DNA of 27,781 bases from Thiomargarita sp. (GTDB lineage: Bacteria > Pseudomonadota > Gammaproteobacteria > Beggiatoales > Beggiatoaceae), in the NCBI GenBank assembly GCA_030635005.1, contig DAOVZS010000004.1:1-27781 (forward strand). Direction: 5' to 3'. The position numbers and the translations under genes are program-made. Below are positions 15,937-23,345 of the stretch, piece by piece. Under the pieces are notes generated by a model. It did no database searches. It had not been told where the DNA came from and saw nothing but the letters and a program-made list of their open reading frames with translations. Positions within the stretch are counted from its first letter, which is position 1. Each line of letters starts with the position of its first letter.

Positions 15937-17004
15937 TCACGAAATGGGTTTATGTCTATTCCAATGGTGACAACTGGGACATTGCCAATACAACATTTTT
16001 GCTGTGAATCCACATTGGGTACATTGGTAAACGGGTTTATTTTTTAATAAGTCCGTTATCATGTCTTTTAAAAGTAACACATATTTGTGCGTATCAGTTT
16101 TAGAAAGGGTTATATCAAGTATTAATTTTATCCCGCGTAATGAAGGGGGTTGTTCTTGTAATTTACTGATGATAAAATCATCCAAGTCAATATCTTTTAA
16201 TAAGGAAGTGATACTAGGATGACGTTCAACCAGTAATCTTAAATAATAGGTAAATTCTTCGGGTTTTCCAATTGCTTGGTAACATGTTTGTAAGGGAGTG
16301 ATGATTTCACTTAAATAAGCAGGATTTTGTTGTTCTACTCGTTGAAAGGCTGTAATTGCGAGATTATACTTATCTTTTTTTAAAGCGAATTTTGCTTCTA
16401 ATAAACTCGCCCGAACACAATTGGGATCTATTTTTAACGCTTCTTGTATCGCTTTTTCTGTGCCTTGTTCTGCTTGTTCACAATAATATTGTGCAATGTT
16501 TACATGCATCGATTTATGCGATGTCTTTTCCACTTGTTGTGCTGTACTAATAGCCCCTTCCCAATCTTGCACCGTTTGATAAATTTCTAATAATTGGCAC
16601 AAAGCAAGTGTATGATGACTGTCTGAAGCAATCAGTTTTTGAAAAGCTTGTTCTGCCTTATCCAATAAGCCAGCTCGATGATAATCCAAGCCCAATTCAA
16701 ACAATGCTTTATTGCGTTTGTCAGAATACAGCGAAAGATTTTGATGAATGCGAATAGCTTTGTGAAATTCACCCCGACGTCGGAAAAATGTCGCTAAAGC
16801 AAAATGGGTTTCAACAGTATCATCTCCCACTTCAACAAGTTTAATAAAAACCTCAATAGCTTTATTGGATTCTTCATTCAGTAGATAGTTTAATCCCTTG
16901 ATATAATCAGGTGATAAACTATGTGCAGACTGTTGCTGATATCGTGCTGTTAACCATCCTGAGATGACAGCGAATGGTAATAATAACCATAATAAATCAA
17001 TCAT
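15937..17004 (-). CDS. lapB: LapB/YciM lipopolysaccharide assembly regulator
   Basis: 355 residues (E. coli protein 389). LapB is an inner-membrane TPR protein that directs degradation of LpxC by FtsH and so balances LPS synthesis. Seen: N-terminal membrane helix (IDLLWLLLPFAVISGWL), a series of TPR helices from about residue 35 to 270 (YIKGLNYLLNEESNKAIEVF, FFRRRGEFHKAIRIHQNL, LGLDYHRAGLLDKAEQAF), and a C-terminal rubredoxin-type zinc ribbon with Cys328, Cys331, Cys342 and Cys345 (YQCTQCGFTAKMLYWQCPSC). All four cysteines are intact. In E. coli and relatives lapA lies directly upstream; here ihfB is the upstream neighbour and only 68 bases separate them. No clear Shine-Dalgarno sequence was seen. 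Confidence 0.93.
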   Translation of the reverse strand: MIDLLWLLLPFAVISGWLTARYQQQSAHSLSPDYIKGLNYLLNEESNKAIEVFIKLVEVGDDTVETHFALATFFRRRGEFHKAIRIHQNLSLYSDKRNKALFELGLDYHRAGLLDKAEQAFQKLIASDSHHTLALCQLLEIYQTVQDWEGAISTAQQVEKTSHKSMHVNIAQYYCEQAEQGTEKAIQEALKIDPNCVRASLLEAKFALKKDKYNLAITAFQRVEQQNPAYLSEIITPLQTCYQAIGKPEEFTYYLRLLVERHPSITSLLKDIDLDDFIISKLQEQPPSLRGIKLILDITLSKTDTHKYVLLLKDMITDLLKNKPVYQCTQCGFTAKMLYWQCPSCHHWNRHKPIS

Positions 17005-17072
17005 GAGTTCACGCCAACAGGGTGGATGACGCGCTCACCCCCCTAGCATTTTACTTATAAAATACAACACGG

Positions 17073-17375
17073 TTATTTTGCGCGTGCATAACCGCCGCCG
17101 ATATTTACTCGTTCTCGCAATTCTTTTCCGGGTTTAAAATGAGGGACAAATTTTTTGGGTAAAATGACTGTTTCTCCTGTTTTGGGATTACGTCCTTTTC
17201 GAGCAGGACGTTTATGCAAAGAAAAACTTCCAAATCCGCGAATTTCTATCCGTTCATCTCTTTCCAGAGCTTCTATCATCTGTTCTAAGATAGTTTTTAC
17301 TGCTAAATCAATATCTCTTTGAAATAATTGAGTTTGTTTCAGCGTTATCGCATCAATCAGGTCGGATTTTGTCAT
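17073..17375 (-). CDS. ihfB: Integration host factor beta subunit
   Basis: 100 residues. Beta subunit of the IHF heterodimer. Seen: MTKSDLIDAITLKQTQLFQR N-terminus typical of IhfB, IEIRGFGSFSLHKRPARKGR, and the beta-arm GRNPKTGETV at about 61-70 followed by LPKKFVPHFKPGKELRERVN. The order rpsA-ihfB-lapB is canonical apart from the missing lapA. A TTGAG immediately precedes the ATG and may be too close to act as a ribosome-binding site. Beta rather than alpha or HU is called from the VPHFKPGKELRERV ending and the genomic position. Confidence 0.95.
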   Translation of the reverse strand: MTKSDLIDAITLKQTQLFQRDIDLAVKTILEQMIEALERDERIEIRGFGSFSLHKRPARKGRNPKTGETVILPKKFVPHFKPGKELRERVNIGGGYARAK

Positions 17376-17431
17376 CTCAAGTATTCGTTATCACTGATAT
17401 AGATGTGTATATAAATTATTTATGATTAGAA

Positions 17432-17460
17432 ATCTGTCAGATTTTTTAAATCTGACAGAT
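17432..17460. terminator. 13-bp-stem palindrome between rpsA and ihfB
   Basis: ATCTGTCAGATTT (17432-17444), loop TTT, AAATCTGACAGAT (17448-17460): a perfect 13-base stem. It begins 26 bases past the rpsA stop on the minus strand. It may be a partial terminator that lets rpsA be expressed above ihfB, or a member of the CTGTCAG/CTGACAG class of dispersed palindromes. Confidence 0.6.
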
Positions 17461-17486
17461 ATTTTGACGCTTATTTTTAATTTAAT

Positions 17487-19157
17487 TTATTGACTTTCCA
17501 TCTGTTCTTTCAATAAATCACCCAAAGTTGCATTAACAGAAGAGGGAACATTGGCATAATCTTGCATTGCGGTGGCTTCTTCTTGCGAAAGTAACGCTTT
17601 AACAGATAAATTAATCATACGTTTCTTTCTATCTACTCCAATGATCTTGGATTCAACTTCTTCACCTTTCTTTAATACATTTCGAGCATTTTCAACACGG
17701 TCTCGTGCTAATTCTTGAACTCGTAATATACCTTCTACTCCTTCTTCCAACTGTATGATGGCTTTATTGTTTTCTACTTCCGTCACAATACCTTTAACTA
17801 CTTCACCTTTGGGATGTGTCGTCACAAAGTTAGAAAAAACATCCTTATCTAACTGTTTAATACCCAGTGAAATTCTTTCACGTTCGGCATCAACAGCTAA
17901 AACAACAGCTTCAACTTCATCCCCTTTCTTATAATTTCGAACAGCGGTTTCACCTGGAACATTCCAAGAAATATCAGAAAGATGGACTAAGCCGTCAATA
18001 TCACCTTCTAAACCTATGAAAATACCAAAGTCAGTGATCGATTTGATATGACCCGCCACTTTGTCATTTTTATTATGTGTGCTTGCAAATTCTTGCCATG
18101 GGTTAGGATGACAGTGTTTAATGCCAAGAGAAATACGACGACGTTCTTCGTCAATGTCGAGTACCATGACTTCGACTTCATCTCCAATTTGAACGACTTT
18201 TGAAGGATGTACATTTTTATTAGTCCAGTCCATTTCTGAGACATGTACTAAACCTTCTACGCCTTCTTCAATTTCTACAAAACAACCATAGTCAGCAAGA
18301 TTGGTGACTTTACCAAACATACGGGCAGCGACAGGATAACGACGTGCTAAATCAAACCAAGGATCTTCACCTAATTGTTTGAGTCCTAAAGAAACACGAA
18401 CGCGTTCACGGTCAAATTTGAGCACTTTAACGTCAATTTCGGCACCCACCTTAACAACTTCATTAGGATGTCGGACACGTCTCCAAGCCATATCAGTGAT
18501 ATGCAAGAGTCCATCTACGCCACCTAAATCAACAAAAGCACCGTAATCGGTTAAGTTTTTAACCACTCCTTTCAGTACCATGCCTTCTTGCATGCTGGCT
18601 AATAGATTTTCGCGTTCTTGATCATTCTCTTTTTCAACAACAGCACGACGTGAAACAACAACGTTATTACGCCGTTTATCCAGCTTGATCACTTTGAAAT
18701 CAAGTGGTTTATTTTCCAAATAAGTAGTATCACGTACTGGGCGCACATCTACCAATGAACCGGGTAAAAAAGCCCGAATATCATTCATGTGAACGGTGAA
18801 GCCACCTTTTACTTTTTCAGTAATAATACCCGTAATCGTTTCTTGAGTTTCTAAAGCTGTTTCAAGTACAGCCCAAGCAGCAGCACGTTTGGCTTTTTCA
18901 CGGGAGAGTTTAGTTTCTCCAAAACCATCTTCTACTGCTTCTAAAGCAACCTCAACTTTATCACCCACTTCTACATCAAGCTGATGGTTGTCATTGTAAA
19001 ATTGTTCAATCGGAATCACGCCTTCAGATTTTAGTCCTGCATTCACAATGACTACATCTTGACGTATATCTAATACTTCGCCCATGACAATACTGCCAGG
19101 CTTCATATTCTTTTCAGATTGACTTTCTGCAAATAATTCGGCAAAGCTTTCGCTCAT
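17487..19157 (-). CDS. rpsA: 30S ribosomal protein S1
   Basis: 556 residues (E. coli 557), six S1 RNA-binding repeats at roughly 21-87, 105-171, 192-260, 277-347, 364-434 and 451-520. S1 recruits mRNAs with weak leaders to the 30S subunit. Seen: MSESFAELFAESQ start, GFTVHMNDIRAFLPGSLVD in repeat 2, and repeated GAFVDLGGVDGLLHITDM / GCFVEIEEGVEGLVHVSEM / GIFIGLEGDIDGLVHLSDIS blocks in repeats 3-5. The C-terminus is GDLLKEQMESQ. The 15 bases before the ATG show no Shine-Dalgarno sequence, in keeping with known E. coli rpsA, whose leader lacks one and is autoregulated by S1. It follows cmk, the conserved partner, by 116 bases. Confidence 0.98.
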   Translation of the reverse strand: MSESFAELFAESQSEKNMKPGSIVMGEVLDIRQDVVIVNAGLKSEGVIPIEQFYNDNHQLDVEVGDKVEVALEAVEDGFGETKLSREKAKRAAAWAVLETALETQETITGIITEKVKGGFTVHMNDIRAFLPGSLVDVRPVRDTTYLENKPLDFKVIKLDKRRNNVVVSRRAVVEKENDQERENLLASMQEGMVLKGVVKNLTDYGAFVDLGGVDGLLHITDMAWRRVRHPNEVVKVGAEIDVKVLKFDRERVRVSLGLKQLGEDPWFDLARRYPVAARMFGKVTNLADYGCFVEIEEGVEGLVHVSEMDWTNKNVHPSKVVQIGDEVEVMVLDIDEERRRISLGIKHCHPNPWQEFASTHNKNDKVAGHIKSITDFGIFIGLEGDIDGLVHLSDISWNVPGETAVRNYKKGDEVEAVVLAVDAERERISLGIKQLDKDVFSNFVTTHPKGEVVKGIVTEVENNKAIIQLEEGVEGILRVQELARDRVENARNVLKKGEEVESKIIGVDRKKRMINLSVKALLSQEEATAMQDYANVPSSVNATLGDLLKEQMESQ

Positions 19158-19254
19158 ATCAATTTTCGGGTATCAGTAAACCTGTATCAATAATTGATTC
19201 AAGTTGTTCTGAGTCATAAAACCGCAAGAAAAAATACGGGTTGATTAATAATAT

Positions 19255-19282
19255 TCACTTTGTTCAAAATTGTTCAAAGTGA
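19255..19282 (-). terminator. Small hairpin spanning the cmk stop
   Basis: TCACTTTG (19255-19262) and CAAAGTGA (19275-19282) can pair around a 12-base loop that itself holds a duplicated TTGAACA-type element. The right arm includes the cmk TGA stop. It could weaken transcription from cmk into rpsA or help terminate cmk translation; no long T-run follows. Confidence 0.35.
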
Positions 19283-19957
19283 CCCTGTGCTGCGAGGCAG
19301 CATCTTTCTCAAAATACACGTGACCACTTTTTCAATCGTTAACACCGATGTATCAATAACATGAGCATCGGTTGCGGCGATTAATGGGGCAGTGGATCGT
19401 GTACTATCGCGTTCATCGCGTTCTGTTATCTCTGTGATGATGCTGGAAATATTAACATGTATTTCTTTTTCTTTCAACTGTTTATAACGTCTATTAGCAC
19501 GTTCTTCAGGCGTGGCGGTCAAAAAAAACTTGTTTGAGGCGTTAGGAAAGACAACAGTCCCCATATCTCGCCCCTCTGCAATTAATCCAGGGGCTTGTAA
19601 AAAAGCGCGTTGTCTGGATAATAATGCGTGACGCACAGCAGGTAACACGGCGATACGTGATGCTACTGTTCCAGTACTTTGAAGACGTATTTCTTGTGAA
19701 ACGTCTTTGCCTTCTAGGATAACGTGTATGCCTTCTGCGATAGGAGAAAACTGTATATTTAAATCATCTGCAAGACGTGCTAAAGCATTCTCATTTGTTA
19801 AGGATACGTGATGACGTTGTGCGGATAAAGCTAAAATTCGATACATAGCACCACTATCCAGTGTATGCCATCCTAAATGTTTTGCAAGCCTTAGGCTGAC
19901 AGTTCCTTTACCCACACCACTAGGTCCATCTATGGTAATAACTGGAATATTGCTCAT
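19274..19957 (-). CDS. cmk: Cytidylate kinase
   Basis: 227 residues. It phosphorylates CMP and dCMP with ATP. Seen: P-loop DGPSGVGKGTVSLRLAKHLG (Gly11 to Thr19), the adjacent LDSGAMYRILALSAQRH CMP-binding start, GLIAEGRDMGTVVFPNA, and the lid-type RANRRYKQLKEKEIHVN and RDERDSTRSTAPL segments that distinguish Cmk from Adk/Gmk. Its ATG overlaps the stop of the upstream zinc-ribbon gene by one base (TAATG), so translation is probably coupled. The cmk-rpsA pair is conserved across gammaproteobacteria. Confidence 0.96.
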   Translation of the reverse strand: MSNIPVITIDGPSGVGKGTVSLRLAKHLGWHTLDSGAMYRILALSAQRHHVSLTNENALARLADDLNIQFSPIAEGIHVILEGKDVSQEIRLQSTGTVASRIAVLPAVRHALLSRQRAFLQAPGLIAEGRDMGTVVFPNASNKFFLTATPEERANRRYKQLKEKEIHVNISSIITEITERDERDSTRSTAPLIAATDAHVIDTSVLTIEKVVTCILRKMLPRSTGSL

Positions 19958-20271
19958 TAATCGTTGATTGTTTTTGAGAAGTCAGGTGCAGTTTCGGGTT
20001 TACCATTGACCATGTAGCGACTTTCTCCGTCACGTCGTGTCATATTTTCGTAAACACCATTATCTCGTTTTACTAATTTGGTAAACCCAAGATTACGATA
20101 GTCTGTATTCGTTTTTGGAATGCTAAAAGCTACTTGAGAAATCCGTTTACGCAATATTCCATTGCAGGTAGGACATTGTCTAAGCCTTGGGTCATTAATA
20201 GATTGTTTAAATTCAAATATTTTACCACGGACGCAGGAAGAATCTACATGTTCGTATTCATAAATTGGCAT
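19957..20271 (-). CDS. FmdB-like small zinc-ribbon protein
   Basis: 104 residues. N-terminus MPIYEYEHVDSSCVRGKIFE is the FmdB/CxxC-CxxC-SSSS pattern (MPIYEY), followed by the second knuckle RQCPTCNG (Cys33, Cys36). The first knuckle keeps only Cys13, with Val14-Arg15 where a second cysteine would stand, so the zinc site is incomplete by usual rules. The C-terminal part (about 45-104), with KLVKRDNGVYENMTRR, is charged and of unknown fold. The start overlaps the end of tyrA-aroA by 14 bases and the stop overlaps cmk by one, so it is embedded in the tyrA-aroA-cmk operon. Function unknown. Confidence 0.8.
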   Translation of the reverse strand: MPIYEYEHVDSSCVRGKIFEFKQSINDPRLRQCPTCNGILRKRISQVAFSIPKTNTDYRNLGFTKLVKRDNGVYENMTRRDGESRYMVNGKPETAPDFSKTIND

Positions 20272-22420
20272 GACTAAAATTAATTCCAGCTGTTTGTGCT
20301 AAAGTAACAAAATTCGGGAAAGATGTGGCTACATTAGCACAATCTTTAATAGTGATGGTTTTTTTCGCACGTAAAGCGGCTATTGTAAAAGCCATGGCGA
20401 TTCGATGATCTCCATGACTATTGATAACCCCGCCTTGTATTTGTCCGCCTTGTATGATCATGCCATCTTCTGTGGCTTGTGCGTTGATGCCTATGGCTTG
20501 TAATCCTTCCGCCATCACTTGAATGCGATCACTTTCTTTGACACGTAATTCTTGGGCACCTGTTAAAATGGTTTCACCGTGAGCGCAGGCTGCTGCAATA
20601 AATAATGCTGGAAATTCATCTATGGCTAAAGGCACTTGATCTTGTGGAATGTGAATGCCATGCAATGGGCTCGCACATACTTGAATATCAGCAACAGGTT
20701 CACCGCCCACATTACGTTGATGATGTAGGCTGATGTTAGCACCCATTTGTCGCAAGATTTCTATTACACCGGTACGCGTGGGATTAATGCCCACATGTTC
20801 TAATATAATTTTGGATCCGGGTGCAATGCTTGCGCCCACCATAAAAAATGCTGCTGATGAAATATCAGCGGGTACATCAATTGACATTGCTTTTAAGGTA
20901 GCACCGCCTTGTATACTAATACGTTGTCCTTTTCGTTTTACAGGATAAGCAAAACCTGCCAACATGCGTTCTGTGTGATCACGGGTTGGGGCAATTTCTG
21001 TAATAGAAGTAGTCCCTTTGGCATATAATCCTGCAAGTAACAAACAGGATTTTACTTGAGCACTGGCAATAGGCATGGTATAGTCTATACCTTGCAAGTT
21101 GTGTGTATTTTGTATTTTTAAAGGCGGTGTTCCAGTGGTATCAATGTGTGCCCCCATTTGTGTCAAAGGATCCGTAACACGTCGCATGGGACGACGTGTT
21201 AATGAAGCATCTCCAGTCATTTCCACTGAAAATCTTTGCCCAGCCATAAGCCCTGATAATAAACGCATGGATGTGCCCGAATTGCCTAAGTATAAAGGGG
21301 ATTTTGGCGCTTTTAAACCATGTAATCCAACACCCTGTATGCTGAGTTTTCCATTAAGAGGTTGTGTTATGGAGACGCCCATGGCTGTGAAGGCTGCTAA
21401 GCTGGCTAAAGTATCTTCACCTTCTAAAAATCCTGTGATCTTCGTAGTACCTTCTGCAATAGCCCCTAACATGATAGCACGATGAGAGATAGATTTATCA
21501 CCTGGTACACGACAGTGCCCTTGTATTGTACCACCTGGTTTTACAATAAACGTTGTTTTGCGTTCAAAGTGTTTATCTCGAGCTGTTTTAGCACGGGTAA
21601 ATATATGTTCAATATGTTGGCTATCATCATGTTGAATGGCTGTTTCTAATTGCGCTAAATTGTTCTTAAAATGTGCTAATACTTTGAGAATAGCCTCTTT
21701 ATTAGCAAAACAAATATCATGCCACATATGTGGATCACTGGATGCAATACGGGTAAAATCTCGAAATCCCCCAGCAGCATATTTAAAGATATCGGTCTTA
21801 TCTTCCAATGTTGCTAAAGTATCTACCAAACTATAGGCTAAAAGATGGGGTAAGTGACTGGTTGCTGCTAATACTTCATCATGATGTTGTACCAGCATAT
21901 TGACGACTTCAGCCCCCGTTTTTTCCCACATTTTTGTGACCAATGTAGTGGCTGCTATATTTGTTTCTGGTAAAGGCGTTAGTATGACGCGACGATTTTG
22001 AAATAATTCCGCAAAAGAGGCGGTAACCCCACTTTTTTCTGTCCCTGCAATCGGATGTCCTGGAACAAAACGTGAGAAGTGGTGTCCTAAATGTTGTTTA
22101 GCATCTGTAATGACACTGGATTTGGCACTGCCTACATCGGTGATGATGGCGTGTGGCGCTAATGCATCACGTATATCATCAAATACTTTTGCGATACTTC
22201 CTAAAGGTACTGCAATGATAATGAGATCAGCATCTTTAACAGCATTGGCAGGATTTGTGTCATATCGATCGATGACTCCCAATTGAATCGCGTGTTTTAA
22301 ATGGGTAGTATTTCGTCCACAACCCACGATTTCTTTAGTGGCATCCATTCGTTTTAGAGCACGAGCTAATGATCCTCCGATCAAACCCACTCCAATAATG
22401 GTGAGGCGTTGAATTAACAT
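20258..22420 (-). CDS. Bifunctional prephenate dehydrogenase / EPSP synthase (TyrA-AroA fusion)
   Basis: 720 residues. Residues about 1-285 are TyrA, which oxidises prephenate toward tyrosine: dinucleotide motif GVGLIGGSLARAL (Gly10-Gly12-Gly15) and GHPIAGTEKSG with catalytic-type His122. Residues about 293-720 are AroA, which joins PEP to shikimate-3-phosphate: VPGDKSISHRAIMLG (Lys309 matching the family PEP/substrate lysine), LYLGNSGTSMRLLSGLMAG, and C-terminal IDVPADISSAAFFMVGAS and SHGDHRIAMAF. The frame is unbroken at the junction, so it is a true fusion, as known in Pseudomonas and relatives. No start-site conflict; the Shine-Dalgarno sequence is weak. serC-pheA-hisC, often upstream in Pseudomonas, are absent and a Sel1 gene takes their place. 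Confidence 0.95.
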   Translation of the reverse strand: MLIQRLTIIGVGLIGGSLARALKRMDATKEIVGCGRNTTHLKHAIQLGVIDRYDTNPANAVKDADLIIIAVPLGSIAKVFDDIRDALAPHAIITDVGSAKSSVITDAKQHLGHHFSRFVPGHPIAGTEKSGVTASFAELFQNRRVILTPLPETNIAATTLVTKMWEKTGAEVVNMLVQHHDEVLAATSHLPHLLAYSLVDTLATLEDKTDIFKYAAGGFRDFTRIASSDPHMWHDICFANKEAILKVLAHFKNNLAQLETAIQHDDSQHIEHIFTRAKTARDKHFERKTTFIVKPGGTIQGHCRVPGDKSISHRAIMLGAIAEGTTKITGFLEGEDTLASLAAFTAMGVSITQPLNGKLSIQGVGLHGLKAPKSPLYLGNSGTSMRLLSGLMAGQRFSVEMTGDASLTRRPMRRVTDPLTQMGAHIDTTGTPPLKIQNTHNLQGIDYTMPIASAQVKSCLLLAGLYAKGTTSITEIAPTRDHTERMLAGFAYPVKRKGQRISIQGGATLKAMSIDVPADISSAAFFMVGASIAPGSKIILEHVGINPTRTGVIEILRQMGANISLHHQRNVGGEPVADIQVCASPLHGIHIPQDQVPLAIDEFPALFIAAACAHGETILTGAQELRVKESDRIQVMAEGLQAIGINAQATEDGMIIQGGQIQGGVINSHGDHRIAMAFTIAALRAKKTITIKDCANVATSFPNFVTLAQTAGINFSHANL

Positions 22421-22428
22421 TTTATTGT

Positions 22429-23319
22429 TTATTTCCCAGACACTTGTGTGATTAAAAAATCTCGTCCTTTTTTAGCTTCTGTATCTCCTTGTGCAGTCGC
22501 TAAAGAAAGCCACTGATAAGCAAATACAATGTCTTTTTTGACCCCTGTCCCCTTATAATACATCATTCCAAGATTTTTTTGTGCATCAGCTCGTCCCTGA
22601 TTAGCTGCTTTGCGTGTCCAATAAACAGCACGTGTAAAATCACGTGTAACCCCTTTCCCAGAATAATATAATTCTCCTAATCCACTTTGTGCTTTTGGTA
22701 AACCTTGATCTGCGGCTTTGTGAAACCACTTTTTCGCTAATAAGAAATCTTGATTCACGCCTTCACCAGTGTAATACATAAATCCTAACCAATATTGTGC
22801 ATCAGCATCATGTCGTTTGGCTGCTATACTATACCAACGTTTTGCAACTGCTAAATCTTTATTAATCCCTTTACCACTATGATACATTAATGCGAGATTA
22901 TATTGTGCATCTGGCAATCCCCGATGTGCTGCTTCACGAAACCATTTTCTTGCCTTGGTAAAATCTTTCAGTACCCCTTTACCTTCAAAATACATAAGTC
23001 CTAAATCATTTTGTGCTCTAATTAAACCGTGTTCTGCTGCTTTTTGATATTCACGTGCTGCAAGATCAAAATTCCCATTATTATAATGGATTTGAGCTTG
23101 TTTAAAACTATCACTGGCATTTTGATACTGATGTGCGGCACGCTCAAGATCATTCGGTTTATCTTGTTTATCTAGTAGTTTATCTCGTTTATCTGTTTGT
23201 TTGGGAAGGGCTTCTTCGTGAGTAATAACGACCTTACCCATTTCTATTTCTGGTGTTGTGCTACATCCTATGATCCAAGATGAACAAAATAATAATAAGA
23301 ATATTTTAGCTGACATCAT
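22429..23319 (-). CDS. Sel1-repeat lipoprotein
   Basis: 296 residues. N-terminal signal with lipobox WIIGC (Cys19) followed by Ser-Thr-Thr, so probably an outer-membrane lipoprotein (no Asp at +2). After a charged linker (about 30-70), five full 36-residue Sel1/TPR-like repeats and part of a sixth run from about 74 to the end, with the family pattern A..Y..AA..G...AQ..LG.MY..G.GV..D. Sel1 repeats bind peptides or proteins and often link envelope stress to regulators; no enzymatic motif is visible. It sits between pheS (26 bases upstream) and tyrA-aroA (8 bases downstream), an unusual place for such a gene. Either of two adjacent Met codons could be the start. Confidence 0.88.
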   Translation of the reverse strand: MMSAKIFLLLFCSSWIIGCSTTPEIEMGKVVITHEEALPKQTDKRDKLLDKQDKPNDLERAAHQYQNASDSFKQAQIHYNNGNFDLAAREYQKAAEHGLIRAQNDLGLMYFEGKGVLKDFTKARKWFREAAHRGLPDAQYNLALMYHSGKGINKDLAVAKRWYSIAAKRHDADAQYWLGFMYYTGEGVNQDFLLAKKWFHKAADQGLPKAQSGLGELYYSGKGVTRDFTRAVYWTRKAANQGRADAQKNLGMMYYKGTGVKKDIVFAYQWLSLATAQGDTEAKKGRDFLITQVSGK

Positions 23320-23345
23320 AAAAAAGGGAAAGGAATATTTTAATA

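Noticed and set aside
17007..17045. GC-richer stretch with GGGTG/CACCC arms between ihfB and lapB as a regulatory hairpin
   Set aside because: The stem is only about five base pairs and is not followed by a T-run; too weak to support.
20733..21485. Plus-strand frames of 71 and 128 codons opposite tyrA-aroA
   Set aside because: Antisense to well-conserved AroA codons; composition reflects the opposite strand.
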